From the NCBI RefSeq assembly GCF_031455095.1, contig NZ_JAVDSB010000006.1, positions 186,001-250,000 of the forward strand: a DNA stretch of 64,000 nt, given 5' to 3'. How positions within the stretch are numbered: the first letter of the stretch is position 1; every line of letters begins with the position of its first letter. Both the position numbers and the translations under genes were made by a program. Positions 42,381 to 50,723 of the stretch are shown one piece after another. The notes under the pieces were generated by a model that did no database searches, had not been told where the DNA came from, and saw nothing but the letters and a program-made list of their open reading frames with translations. The stretch is from Paenibacillus_E qinlingensis_A (GTDB taxonomy: Bacteria; Bacillota; Bacilli; Paenibacillales; NBRC-103111).

Positions 42381-42638
42381 ATAGGCCACAACCCCCTAGA
42401 CTGTTCCTTACCCCAAATTTATCATAAATTATTTTTCAAATAAAGCCCTTTCATTTATAAAAAATTCAAAATGGTTTAAATTCAGTTTATATTATGCGCT
42501 TATGCTTACTTCTATTAAGGCAAGCAGCAAAAGAGCGAATGGCATATGAGCAGTGAGTAAAAGAATCTAAAGTGAGTCAAGCGTAGACAACGTATATAGA
42601 TGTAAAATTAAAGCTTAAGAAGTGAGGATGAATGAATC

Positions 42639-43313
42639 ATGGCACCCATTATGATCGTAGATGATGACCCGTATATTCGTGAGCTTGTCCGTGTTTTCAT
42701 GCTGAACGAAGGCTTCGATGTCGTTGAGGCCGCGGATGGCGTCGAAGCACTTAAGAAGCTGCAAACCGTCCAGGTCGATATGGTGATTCTCGACGTGATG
42801 ATGCCGCATATGGACGGTTGGGAGGTATGCAAGGAGCTTCGAGAGCATTATGATTTGCCAATACTCATGCTGACGGCCAAGGGTGAAACCGCCCAGAAGG
42901 TCAAAGGCTTCGAGTTGGGTGCAGACGATTACCTGACCAAACCCTTCGAACCGCTTGAGCTTGCGATGCGGGTGAGGGCCCTGCTCAAGCGATACAGAAT
43001 CGCTTCCTCGCAAACGATTCAAGCTGGCGATTTAAGCATGAATCGCAAAACCTACGAAGCTACCGTTGGTGCAGAGAGCATCACGCTGCCGCTCAAGGAA
43101 TTCGAACTGCTCTATAAGCTTGCAAGCTATCCAGGCAAAACCTTCTCACGCGACCAGTTGATCGAGCAGATCTGGGGGTTTGACTACGAAGGAAACGAGC
43201 GTACAGTCGATGTGCATATTAATCGGCTGCGTGAGCGATTCCCGGAGGAGCGGCACGCGTTTCGCATCGCTACGATTCGAGGCCTAGGCTATCGCTTGGA
43301 GGTGCTGAAGTGA
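42639..43313 (+). CDS. Response regulator, OmpR/PhoB family
   Basis: This 224-residue protein has a receiver domain with the acidic pocket DDD at 8-10, the phospho-acceptor aspartate in VILDVMMPHMDG near residue 52, and the lysine in YLTKPFEP near residue 102. A winged-helix DNA-binding domain follows, with LKEFELLYKLA and the recognition segment NERTVDVHINRLRER. Its stop overlaps the start of the histidine kinase gene, so both are coupled. The target genes are unknown; the 250-base leader is AT-rich with TTCA/TTTA direct repeats. Confidence 0.94.
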   Translation: MAPIMIVDDDPYIRELVRVFMLNEGFDVVEAADGVEALKKLQTVQVDMVILDVMMPHMDGWEVCKELREHYDLPILMLTAKGETAQKVKGFELGADDYLTKPFEPLELAMRVRALLKRYRIASSQTIQAGDLSMNRKTYEATVGAESITLPLKEFELLYKLASYPGKTFSRDQLIEQIWGFDYEGNERTVDVHINRLRERFPEERHAFRIATIRGLGYRLEVLK

Positions 43314-44452
43314 ATAATCAGCACAGGGCAGAGAGAAGAGAGTGGAGAGAAAGACAGAAGCGACGACGGAAGAACCATAAGAATCAGTCTATTCTCCAGC
43401 GAATTGGAGGCTTCTTTTTTGGCTTAGGGATCTTTATTCTCATTATCGTATATTGGTTAGCTACCTTCTATGGCATGGAGCATCTCTACACACATATAGA
43501 GAAACGCCCTGCGGAAGTCATTGTGCAGTTGATCAACTGCATTGGAGGCATGTTCCTCTGGGGAGTGACCATGGCCATTTTAGGTCAATTTTTACGAAAG
43601 CATCAGTTGATTTTCTTTCAAAGTTTGAATCAAGCGATACGCAGCATGTCGAGAGGGGATTTCAATGTGTCCGTAGATGATAACCCGCGGAATGGTCCCT
43701 TCGTGGAGTTAGCGGAGTCCATCAATCAAATGGCGAGCGATCTCGGGCAAATAGAGAAAATGAGGCAGGAGTTTATATCGAACGTCTCCCATGAGATCCA
43801 GTCGCCTCTAACATCCATTAGCGGATTCTCCCGCGCATTGCAGAATGATCAGCTATCGCCTGAGGAGCGTAAACATTATTTGACGATCATTGAAACCGAA
43901 AGTGTACGCCTATCCAAGCTCAGCGAAAGCCTGTTGAAGCTGACCTCCCTGGAGTCACAGCATCACCCTTTTGAACCGAGGAGCTATCGTTTGGATAAAC
44001 AGTTGCGGAATCATATTCTCGCTTGTGAGCCGCAGTGGGTAGATAAAGATATTGAAATGGATATCGAGCTGGATCCTGTAAACCTTGAGGCCGATGAGGA
44101 TTTGCTTAGTCAGGTTTGGATCAATCTCATCCACAATGCGGTTAAATTTGTGCCTGTTGGCGGAACGATTCGTGTCCGAGTGGTTAGCAATGGGGAAGAG
44201 GCGGTAACGCGAATTTCGAATAATGGACCGTGGATTCCTGAAGAGGATCAGACGCATATTTTTGAACGGTTTTACAAAGCAGATAAGTCTAGGAATCGAA
44301 TGGCTGGCGGCAATGGGCTTGGCTTGTCGATTGCGAAGAAAATTGTAGAGATGCATCACGGAACGATTGCAGTGGAAAGCGGGGAGGAGGCAATGACATC
44401 CTTCATCGTTCGATTACCCATTGTGCAGAAGGAGCAGTTAACGAGTAAATAA
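43310..44452 (+). CDS. Membrane sensor histidine kinase
   Basis: This 380-residue kinase starts at GTG, overlapping the regulator's stop by four bases. It has two transmembrane segments (about residues 29-52 and 70-92) with a very short outside loop, a HAMP-like linker, the phospho-acceptor His in FISNVSHEIQSPLTSI near residue 163, and ATPase boxes in INLIHNAVKFV, RISNNGPWIPEE and GNGLGLSIAKKIVEMH. The short loop suggests sensing of membrane stress or a partner protein rather than a soluble ligand. Confidence 0.93.
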   Translation: MNNQHRAERREWRERQKRRRKNHKNQSILQRIGGFFFGLGIFILIIVYWLATFYGMEHLYTHIEKRPAEVIVQLINCIGGMFLWGVTMAILGQFLRKHQLIFFQSLNQAIRSMSRGDFNVSVDDNPRNGPFVELAESINQMASDLGQIEKMRQEFISNVSHEIQSPLTSISGFSRALQNDQLSPEERKHYLTIIETESVRLSKLSESLLKLTSLESQHHPFEPRSYRLDKQLRNHILACEPQWVDKDIEMDIELDPVNLEADEDLLSQVWINLIHNAVKFVPVGGTIRVRVVSNGEEAVTRISNNGPWIPEEDQTHIFERFYKADKSRNRMAGGNGLGLSIAKKIVEMHHGTIAVESGEEAMTSFIVRLPIVQKEQLTSK

Positions 44453-44465
44453 CTTCATCTGAACG

Positions 44466-44511
44466 CAAATAGAGGCCCCCGCTTATCGATGATAACCGGA
44501 GGTCTCTATGA
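44466..44511 (+). terminator. Possible terminator after the two-component operon
   Basis: ATAGAGGCCCCCG pairs imperfectly with CGGAGGTCTCTAT around CTTATCGATGATAA. No T run follows, so it may be only a stabilising stem. Confidence 0.35.
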
Positions 44512-44955
44512 GTCATTTTGACTATTCAATTGTTCTTCCACACACTCCATTCCCCGAAAAGTCGCAGATCAGTTGCTGTATTCCATACGTTCGCATCAAA
44601 GTTAAAGTGTCCTTTCTACAGTGTATATCTTCCCAGTTACGCTACTCACGACAAGTCCCTCACTATAGTTCCTTTCTTCAAATGATGACCTGCCTGATCT
44701 GATTTCCCGCATGCTGATTGAACGAGTGGGACGTTCTTCCTTCACGTGGCTCCTGTCGTTTAGAGCGGAAGTGAATAGCATGCTTCGCTAACATGGTCCA
44801 ATGGACTATCCCCTCTCGTAGTTGATTTGTCAGGCTCTTCGTTGATATGGCACCTACTGGTGCGGGTTGTCCTCCCTATCTGCCTTGAATTCATAATAGC
44901 CCATTATTAAAATATTGTAAATATTCAGATTATTCAAATATTGGCGTTAATATGT
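44512..44955. other. Non-coding stretch without recognised function
   Basis: About 440 bases hold no convincing gene. The open frame at 44508-44702 (plus) has no ribosome site, and a 59-codon frame on the minus strand (44781-44602) also lacks one. The part at 44690-44890 has a base composition unlike the AT-rich flank after 44895 and could be a remnant of a mobile element, but no terminal repeats or transposase motif were found. Confidence 0.4.
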
Positions 44956-45375
44956 CTATTTTTTATCGTTTTCTTGTAAATGCTTACGTATGCGTGGAAT
45001 TGCTTTAACGGCTTGTTTGCGTTCAAATTCTTTGAATCGAGTACCTTGAAATGTTAAATTCCCCGTGTCACCTTCGACCATATAACCAAATTGCTGACGT
45101 CCTATCCATAGTTCCATTCTACTCAAGTCATCGAACTCAAAAGTAACGTAGTAGGAGGTGTTCGAGCCTATATGTCCGTTGCTTCCAGAGAATTGTATCC
45201 GTTTGGCGACAACTCTGCAGACTCGATCTTGAATGGGCGCGTTGTTATTGGATGTCCAGGTCGATAACGATTTCATAATAATAGTTAGAAAGATGCCAAC
45301 AACGAAAAGAAGGATGATGATGAAGGCAATAAGAACAAGAGTGCTTAAAGCTCCTTCATTAAATCCAATCAACAC
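44956..45375 (-). CDS. DUF2500-family small membrane protein
   Basis: This 139-residue protein has one N-terminal transmembrane segment (about residues 10-35) and a soluble beta-rich domain with YYVTFEFDDLSRMELWIGRQQFGYMVEGDTGNLTFQGTRF, characteristic of DUF2500 proteins (quoted in parts: YYVTFEF, MELWIG, GDTGNLTFQGTRF). It starts at GTG with AAAGGAG nine bases upstream. It lies 45 bases after a GNAT-like gene on the same strand. Function unknown. Confidence 0.85.
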   Translation of the reverse strand: MLIGFNEGALSTLVLIAFIIILLFVVGIFLTIIMKSLSTWTSNNNAPIQDRVCRVVAKRIQFSGSNGHIGSNTSYYVTFEFDDLSRMELWIGRQQFGYMVEGDTGNLTFQGTRFKEFERKQAVKAIPRIRKHLQENDKK

Positions 45376-45420
45376 ATGTAAGCACTCCTTTGTAGAATGT
45401 GATATAGAAGTTCGCCTAGT

Positions 45421-45864
45421 TTAGAGGAAAAGTTTGACAAAACGGTAGCCGGTTTCATGGAAACCGATAGGAGGTTGGGCGGATCGAGGTTTGTCGGTAG
45501 ACTCTACGTCTGTCAACCACATCATCCCCGAGCAATTATGATCCGTTGTCAGCTGTTGAGCGTATGTCTTTAATTGCTCCATCGGTGCTTGGTTACTATC
45601 GGGATCCTGCTTAAAGGAAATAACTGAGATTTCACTAAAGGTAAGATGCTCTGCATCCTGATCTCTGCGGATTCGGAAGCTTAATGTGCCGAGAATCCGG
45701 TTCTCCTCTTCATAGACATAGAGCAGTTCATCTGGATTATCTCGCAAATTATGCAGCCTATTTTCAATATGTAAAGGAGAAATTACCTTACCAGTGAGAT
45801 GAGAAACGAGTGAACTGATCGCTGATGTATCCTGAGGTGTTGCTTCACGAATGATTGAGGCCAT
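45421..45864 (-). CDS. GNAT-family acetyltransferase-like protein
   Basis: This 147-residue protein has the layout of a GCN5-related N-acetyltransferase: IREATPQDTSAISSLV helix at the start, a central LLYVYEEENRILGTLSFRI strand pair, and a C-terminal IGFHETGYRFVKLFL typical of the last strand. The acetyl-CoA loop (Q/RxxGxG/A) is degenerate: the expected place reads FKQDPDSNQAPMEQL. It may therefore be inactive or bind another ligand. The ATG at 45864 has AAGAAGGAT upstream; an ATG eight codons earlier has none. Confidence 0.75.
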   Translation of the reverse strand: MASIIREATPQDTSAISSLVSHLTGKVISPLHIENRLHNLRDNPDELLYVYEEENRILGTLSFRIRRDQDAEHLTFSEISVISFKQDPDSNQAPMEQLKTYAQQLTTDHNCSGMMWLTDVESTDKPRSAQPPIGFHETGYRFVKLFL

Positions 45865-45988
45865 GGGTATCCTTCTTTCTAAAAACAAGTTATGCTGTTA
45901 ATTGTACCATATTTTGGAACATTAGATCTTTATTTATGAAAAAAATGTCAGAACTTTACCCTATTGGGTAGAATATGTTTTCGTTGAT

Positions 45989-46024
45989 CAAAAAGACCTC
46001 TGGAGCTATCTGCTCCAGAGGTCT
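45989..46024 (-). terminator. Terminator of the M42-YesU operon
   Basis: AGACCTCTGGAGC pairs with GCTCCAGAGGTCT; on the minus strand TTTTTG follows. Confidence 0.9.
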
Positions 46025-46088
46025 AATTCGTCATATTCGCGATACCGGATAGGAAGTATCTCCTACGTCGGGCTCGTCATCAATCTAA

Positions 46089-46760
46089 TTAAGGCGCGTA
46101 GACGGCAAGATTGGTATATTCAGCTATCAGGGGTGTCATCTGGCGGAAGCCAATGCGACCCTCTCCTAAAATTGGTCCATAGGTTGTACCTGGATCTTCC
46201 CAAACGAAAACGGGTAGGTCGTTGATCGTAAATGTCACGCGTGGACCTTGCTTAAGGACGGTGATTCGATACGGACCAACGGCATCGGCTACATCAGGGA
46301 TAGGGTCGGCCCCCTGCATGACAAGATGGAAGCCGTAGCTTTTTCTTAAATTGCAGGTGTGAAACGCCCGCTCTGACGCATAACGTCTGCGGAAGTAAGA
46401 GACATGGAGCGCATTCATTTTCCCGTGATGGTATTGATCATATTCACCAGTACGGGTTGGGAGACTAGGATCAAATAGGTCGTAACCTTCCATTCCCTCA
46501 GCGGCAAAAAATAAGATGGCAAGTCCCGGCTCTCGAATCGGCCAAAACTCCCATGTGATAGCTACATCGGCAGGAAATATTTCTGGACACCAATAGACGA
46601 TGTTCGCTTTATAATCGTCCTCCAGGCCGCGTGTGGCTTCCAATCGCATTCTACCCATAGGGAAGGAGACTGCTCCATCTCCTTCCATTCGAAAGCTTTC
46701 CACCTCCTGCGGTGAGGAGAGCGGATTCTGATAAATGCATTTCCACCCTGTTGGAATCAT
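46089..46760 (-). CDS. YesU-like protein (DUF1961)
   Basis: This 223-residue protein resembles Bacillus YesU, a beta-sandwich protein from the rhamnogalacturonan-use region whose reaction is unknown. Recognisable segments are IYQNPLSSPQEVESFRMEG, WCPEIFPADVAITWEFWPI, YHHGKMNALHVSYFRRR and the end GRIGFRQMTPLIAEYTNL. The ATG at 46760 follows TTGGAGG; an earlier frame start at 46817 overlaps the peptidase gene and has no good ribosome site. The length fits the 220-residue family. It is downstream of an M42 protein with a 43-base gap. Confidence 0.85.
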   Translation of the reverse strand: MIPTGWKCIYQNPLSSPQEVESFRMEGDGAVSFPMGRMRLEATRGLEDDYKANIVYWCPEIFPADVAITWEFWPIREPGLAILFFAAEGMEGYDLFDPSLPTRTGEYDQYHHGKMNALHVSYFRRRYASERAFHTCNLRKSYGFHLVMQGADPIPDVADAVGPYRITVLKQGPRVTFTINDLPVFVWEDPGTTYGPILGEGRIGFRQMTPLIAEYTNLAVYAP

Positions 46761-46803
46761 GTCAGCCTCCAAGTTTCCGGCAAGAGCAACTTGCCTAGTG
46801 CCC

Positions 46804-47880
46804 TTAAGCCTGGGCAAGAATGGTGTTTAACGTTGTGCGATCGCTGGCTTGCACTAACTTGATCAGCAGTTCCTTCGCCGCAGCGTAATCATCTACATGA
46901 AGAATTGAAGCGGACGTATGAATATAGCGTGCACATACCCCGATCACAGCGGATGGAATCCCGCTGCCTTGCACGTGGACTTGCCCCGCGTCTGTTCCGC
47001 CTTGCGAGATAAAGTACTGATACGGGATCTTATGCGTCTCTGCCATATCCAGAATGAACTCAACCATCCCACGGTGGGTAATCATCGTGGGATCGAAAAT
47101 CCGCAGCAGCGCTCCGCGCCCCAGCTGCCCGAAAGCCTGGCGGTCGCCGGTCATATCCCCGGCGGCACTTGCATCGAGCGCGTAGAACAGATCCGGCTGA
47201 ATCATATGAGCAGCCGTCCTTCCACCGCGCACGCCGACCTCTTCCTGTACGGTAGCACCCGCGTACAGGATGTTCGGGAGCTTCGGCCCGCCGTGAAGCT
47301 CCTTCAAGAGCTCAATCGCGAGGCCGACGCCGTAGCGATTGTCCCATGCTTTGGCCATAATCCGCTTCGGGTTGGCCATGGGCGTGAACGGGCAGATCGG
47401 CACGATCTGCTGCCCGAGCTTGATGCCGATGGCGATGGCATCGGCCCGATTTTCCGCGCCGATGTCAATGTACATCGTCTTGATGTCTGCGGGCTTGCTG
47501 CGCGCAGCTTCGTCCAGCAAGTGCACGGGCACGGAGCCGATCACACCGATGATCGGTCCGTTCGCCGTCATGATCTGCACGCGCTGCGCGGGCAGCACTT
47601 GACTAAACCAGCCGCCGAGCGGCTGGAACTTGACCGTGCCGTGCTCAGTGATGCCGGTCACGAGGAAGCCGACCTCGTCGAAGTGGCCCGCCACCATGAT
47701 GCGCGGTCCTGTCTCGTCGCCGCGTACAACCCCGAAGAGGCTGCCGAGCGCGTCCTGCACGAACTCATCGGTATATTTGGCTAACTCGCCGCGTACAAAT
47801 GCACGAATCTCTCGCTCAAAGCCAGGTGCGGCTTGCATTTCGGTTAACGTTTTAAAAAGTGCTAAAGTTTCAGTGTTCAT
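46804..47880 (-). CDS. M42-family aminopeptidase (FrvX/YtoP/CelM type)
   Basis: This 358-residue metallopeptidase removes N-terminal residues from peptides; related proteins were once called glucanases. The two-metal site is complete by eye: His in VAGHFDEVGF near residue 67, Asp in WDNRYGV near residue 181, the catalytic pair in TVQEEVGVRG near residue 213, Asp in ALDAS near residue 236, and His in GGTDAGQVHVQGSG near residue 320. It starts at ATG after GAGG. A long open frame on the opposite strand reflects its GC-rich third positions. Confidence 0.92.
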   Translation of the reverse strand: MNTETLALFKTLTEMQAAPGFEREIRAFVRGELAKYTDEFVQDALGSLFGVVRGDETGPRIMVAGHFDEVGFLVTGITEHGTVKFQPLGGWFSQVLPAQRVQIMTANGPIIGVIGSVPVHLLDEAARSKPADIKTMYIDIGAENRADAIAIGIKLGQQIVPICPFTPMANPKRIMAKAWDNRYGVGLAIELLKELHGGPKLPNILYAGATVQEEVGVRGGRTAAHMIQPDLFYALDASAAGDMTGDRQAFGQLGRGALLRIFDPTMITHRGMVEFILDMAETHKIPYQYFISQGGTDAGQVHVQGSGIPSAVIGVCARYIHTSASILHVDDYAAAKELLIKLVQASDRTTLNTILAQA

Positions 47881-47977
47881 TAGGTAACCTCACTCACATA
47901 TATGGACTGTAGGACAAATATGAGAACTATTTTACCACATAAGGAAGATAAAGTTTTCGATACCCGAAAAATGTCAC

Positions 47978-48006
47978 TTTACAAAACTAATGATATTAGT
48001 TATTAT
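47978..48006 (+). promoter_or_regulatory. Promoter with embedded palindromic operator (MBL-TetR operon)
   Basis: TTTACA (47978-47983) and TATTAT (48001-48006) have a 17-base spacer. The palindrome AACTAAT-GAT-ATTAGTT (47985-48001) fills the spacer. The operon encodes a TetR-type regulator, so autorepression by steric block is likely. Confidence 0.65.
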
Positions 48007-48039
48007 ACTAATATAAGTAGTTAAGAGGAGGCGTTGAAT

Positions 48040-48765
48040 ATGAAAATAACGCAAAACGGACATTTGTACCAATTGGCTTTTATGCCGAGGTTTTTTCCAG
48101 TGAATTGTTACTTGGTGGAGGAAGAATCCGAATTAACCTTGATTGATGCTGCTTTACCATTCAGTGTGAAAGGTATTCTGCAGGCGGCAAAGCAAATAGG
48201 AAAGCCGATTACACGTATCGTTCTAACACATGCGCATGGGGATCATATTGGAGCCCTAGACGGTTTGAAAAAAGAATTACCGCACGCAAAGGTTTACATC
48301 TCCAGAAGGGATGCAAAGCTGTTGGCAGGCAACGTGGAGCTGGAAGCAGATGAGCCTCAAACGCCGATAAAAGGCGGCATTCCGAAAGGAATTCAGACGA
48401 AACCTGATGTGCTCTTGGCCGATGGGGATCGGATAGGTTCGTTGCAAGCCTACGCTGCACCTGGGCATACGCCGGGGTCGATGGCATTCCTTGATGTGCG
48501 GAGCCGGGCGTTGATCGCGGGAGATGCTTTCCAAGTACGAGGCGGTGTAGCTGTATCGGGTGTGGTGAAGTGGAAGTTCCCATTCCCAGCGATAGCGACT
48601 TGGAGCAAGGAAGCTTCCTTAGCGAGTACGCGCAGATTGAGACAATTAGCACCAACCTTGCTGGCAGTCGGTCATGGACGAATGATTGAACAACCGGCAG
48701 CAGTGATAGATGCAGCACTAGAAGAAGCATCAGCGAAATTCCCAGGCGCATCAGCGACTATTTAG
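48040..48765 (+). CDS. MBL-fold metallohydrolase
   Basis: This 241-residue enzyme has the metallo-beta-lactamase signature THAHGDH at 63-69 (H64, H66, D68, H69), a later APGHTPGSM with the next metal His, the bridging Asp in LIAGDAF, and the last His in AVGHGRMI. It likely hydrolyses a thioester, lactone or similar ester. The ATG at 48040 is 8 bases after GAGGAGG; a TTG at 48034 is too close. It is followed after 21 bases by a TetR-family gene that presumably controls it. Confidence 0.9.
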   Translation: MKITQNGHLYQLAFMPRFFPVNCYLVEEESELTLIDAALPFSVKGILQAAKQIGKPITRIVLTHAHGDHIGALDGLKKELPHAKVYISRRDAKLLAGNVELEADEPQTPIKGGIPKGIQTKPDVLLADGDRIGSLQAYAAPGHTPGSMAFLDVRSRALIAGDAFQVRGGVAVSGVVKWKFPFPAIATWSKEASLASTRRLRQLAPTLLAVGHGRMIEQPAAVIDAALEEASAKFPGASATI

Positions 48766-48786
48766 CATAGAGGGGCACACGATAAG

Positions 48787-49365
48787 ATGGCGATTCGACA
48801 AGGATTAGATGCAGAAACGGTTTTGCAAGCGGCAATAGAACTGGCAGATCAGCAAGGAATTGAGCAGCTTTCGCTTGCTGCACTGGCGACTAAACTAACG
48901 ATCAAAACACCTTCCCTTTACAACCATATCAAGGGATTGCCTGATCTGCGAAAGCAGCTCTCTAAGCGAGGACTTCTCCTGGTGAAGGAAGCGATGATCG
49001 AAGCTGTGATTGGTAAAGCAGAGGATGAAGCCTTGTTGGCTGCGGGTGTAGCGTATGTGGATTTCGCTCGGAAGCAGCCAGGTCTGTACGAGGCGATCTC
49101 ATTGCTGCCTGATTATGAAGATCCCGAGCTGAAAGAGGTCGGAGCTGGGGTTGTGAGCTTCCTGTTGCGCATCCTTGCGCCGTACGGACTCAGTGAGGAA
49201 GATGCGCTGCATGTGGTGCGCGGGTTTCGGAGTATGGTGCACGGATTCGCCTCCCTCGAGCATCGGAATGGCTTCCGCATGGGGCTGGATCGGGATGAGA
49301 GCTTGCGTCGGTTGTTGCAGACGTATCTACGAGGGCTGCGGGCTGACGTGGCGCGTGGGAAGTAG
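48787..49365 (+). CDS. TetR-family regulator with WHG-type C-terminal domain
   Basis: This 192-residue repressor has the TetR N-terminal helix-turn-helix with LAALATKLTIKTPSLYNHIKG (residues about 28-48). The C-terminal part carries FRSMVHGFASLE, the W/HG-type signature of the TetR_C_33 class, and the segment ARKQPGLYEAI. It is co-transcribed with the MBL gene. The perfect palindrome in the operon promoter is its best target. The ligand is unknown. Confidence 0.92.
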   Translation: MAIRQGLDAETVLQAAIELADQQGIEQLSLAALATKLTIKTPSLYNHIKGLPDLRKQLSKRGLLLVKEAMIEAVIGKAEDEALLAAGVAYVDFARKQPGLYEAISLLPDYEDPELKEVGAGVVSFLLRILAPYGLSEEDALHVVRGFRSMVHGFASLEHRNGFRMGLDRDESLRRLLQTYLRGLRADVARGK

Positions 49366-49434
49366 CGAGATGCGTTTGGGAATAAAGGTGAGTTGAACTA
49401 GAAGAACAGCAAGCAGGCCTAGGAGGCCAACGAA

Positions 49435-49556
49435 ATGGAAAAAATACAGCTAATTTAGGTGTATCTCATCAAATTGGACGATTAGATGGAAAAAGCACAG
49501 CTATTATAGCCTGGTTTGGTGATATGGAGACTTTTGAGGGAAAATACCTACAGGAA
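49435..49556 (+). repeat. Intergenic repeat with 51-nt period
   Basis: GGAAAA-type units begin with GG at 49437, 49488 and 49539, exactly 51 bases apart. The first two read ATGGAAAAA(A/G)(T/C)ACAGCTA; the third is diverged. A further related CAGCAAAATTAGCC lies at 49587. Period and build resemble the arrays at 6284 and 57366. Confidence 0.5.
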
Positions 49557-49703
49557 ATCCAGTTATTCTCGTTTTCTGGACAAAATCAGCAAAATTAGCC
49601 ACCTAAAATCCAGTTAAATTTGTTGAGGAGCGTCGCAGGCTGTTGTGGGGGGAGAAGTAGCTAGTTTTGACGATAAAAGCTCTTTGTGAAGAGTAGTTAG
49701 AGT

Positions 49704-49739
49704 AGCTAATATTAGCTTTTACAGTAAGCAATTGCTTAC
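49704..49739. repeat. Two perfect palindromes in a gene-free stretch
   Basis: AGCTAATATTAGCT (49704-49717) and GTAAGCAATTGCTTAC (49724-49739) are perfect. They may be protein-binding sites or a hairpin pair. No gene or promoter was identified in 49560-49885. Confidence 0.4.
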
Positions 49740-49885
49740 GAGCAAGGGTCAGTGAAAGTCTAAGCGTGAGTGGGTCCTGATGGATGACTGCTTGCGTTTT
49801 TTTTGCGTGTAAGGGCTTGGGTGCAAGAGGGGGAGGCAAACTATGGCCGCGTTACTCCCCCACAATTAGCAGACGCCGGGCTTTT

Positions 49886-50557
49886 CTACGCCTGCAGCGG
49901 CTTCTCACACGCCTCCACCGGCAGACCGGAATCAACAAGTCCCGTGTCAATTGCGCGCCATAAATAGAGGGATGCGAAGCTGCGATAAGGCGCCCATCCT
50001 TCGGCGGCGACACCTAAGTAATTTTTATCCTGGCGCTCAGGGAGTACATGCAGCCAGCGGGCAGCACGCTGAAGACCAGCATCGCCGAGGGATAAAATGT
50101 CGGGCCGGCCTAAAGTGAAGAGAAGGAACATTTCAGCGGTCCAGACGCCGATTCCTTTGACACTTGTTAGCTGTTTCAGAAGTTCTGCGTTATCTACATC
50201 TTGTAGCTGATCCAGCATGACTTCACCGCTCAGAACCTTGGTGCTTAGGTCGCGAATGTAGCGGATCTTGGGATAAGAGACCCCGCATTGGCGGATGGCT
50301 TCCTCATCTGTAGCTAGAACATCCTCTGGCGTAATGGCGGGAATGATCGCTTTAACTCTGGTTTTGATTGTTAAGGCAGCTTTGGCTGAGAGTTGCTGGG
50401 AAATAATCGACATGACGAGAGATTCATAGGGACGAAAGCTAGGTGTAAGTGTGAGTTCACCGATGAGTTCGATCAATCTAGCCAATTTTGGGTCAGCTTG
50501 AGATAAAGCGAGGATGGCAGGGTGCTGGTTATGAAGTTGAATGGTTGTCGTAGGCAC
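49886..50557 (-). CDS. DNA-3-methyladenine glycosylase II type (AlkA/HhH-GPD)
   Basis: This 223-residue base-excision enzyme has the helix-hairpin-helix LTSVKGIGVWTAEMFLLF near residues 130-147 and the catalytic Asp in LSLGDAGLQRA near residue 157. The first half shows SLVMSIISQQLSAKAALTI, as in AlkA-type glycosylases that remove alkylated purines. It starts at GTG with only a distant GAGG, so the start is uncertain. It is divergent from the TetM-like GTPase. Confidence 0.9.
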   Translation of the reverse strand: MPTTTIQLHNQHPAILALSQADPKLARLIELIGELTLTPSFRPYESLVMSIISQQLSAKAALTIKTRVKAIIPAITPEDVLATDEEAIRQCGVSYPKIRYIRDLSTKVLSGEVMLDQLQDVDNAELLKQLTSVKGIGVWTAEMFLLFTLGRPDILSLGDAGLQRAARWLHVLPERQDKNYLGVAAEGWAPYRSFASLYLWRAIDTGLVDSGLPVEACEKPLQA

Positions 50558-50723
50558 AGTGGGCTGGTGAATAACAATTCCTCCTCAGAAAAATCATTTC
50601 CTAACGGCGACACCTTTTCTTTAAAACTTCAAGCGGGAAGAGCTGAGTTGGTTGGCTTATCCAAATTCACTCTCTTTGAGTATAATAGAAGAAAGAATGA
50701 AAGCCAAAGGGGCCGGAGCGGGA

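Noticed and set aside
44508..44702. 64-codon open frame after the histidine kinase gene
   Set aside because: It begins inside a hairpin, has no ribosome site and no recognisable protein features.
46918..47784. 288-codon open frame on the plus strand
   Set aside because: It lies wholly opposite the M42 peptidase, whose metal-ligand motifs are intact; composition reflects GC-rich codons of that gene.
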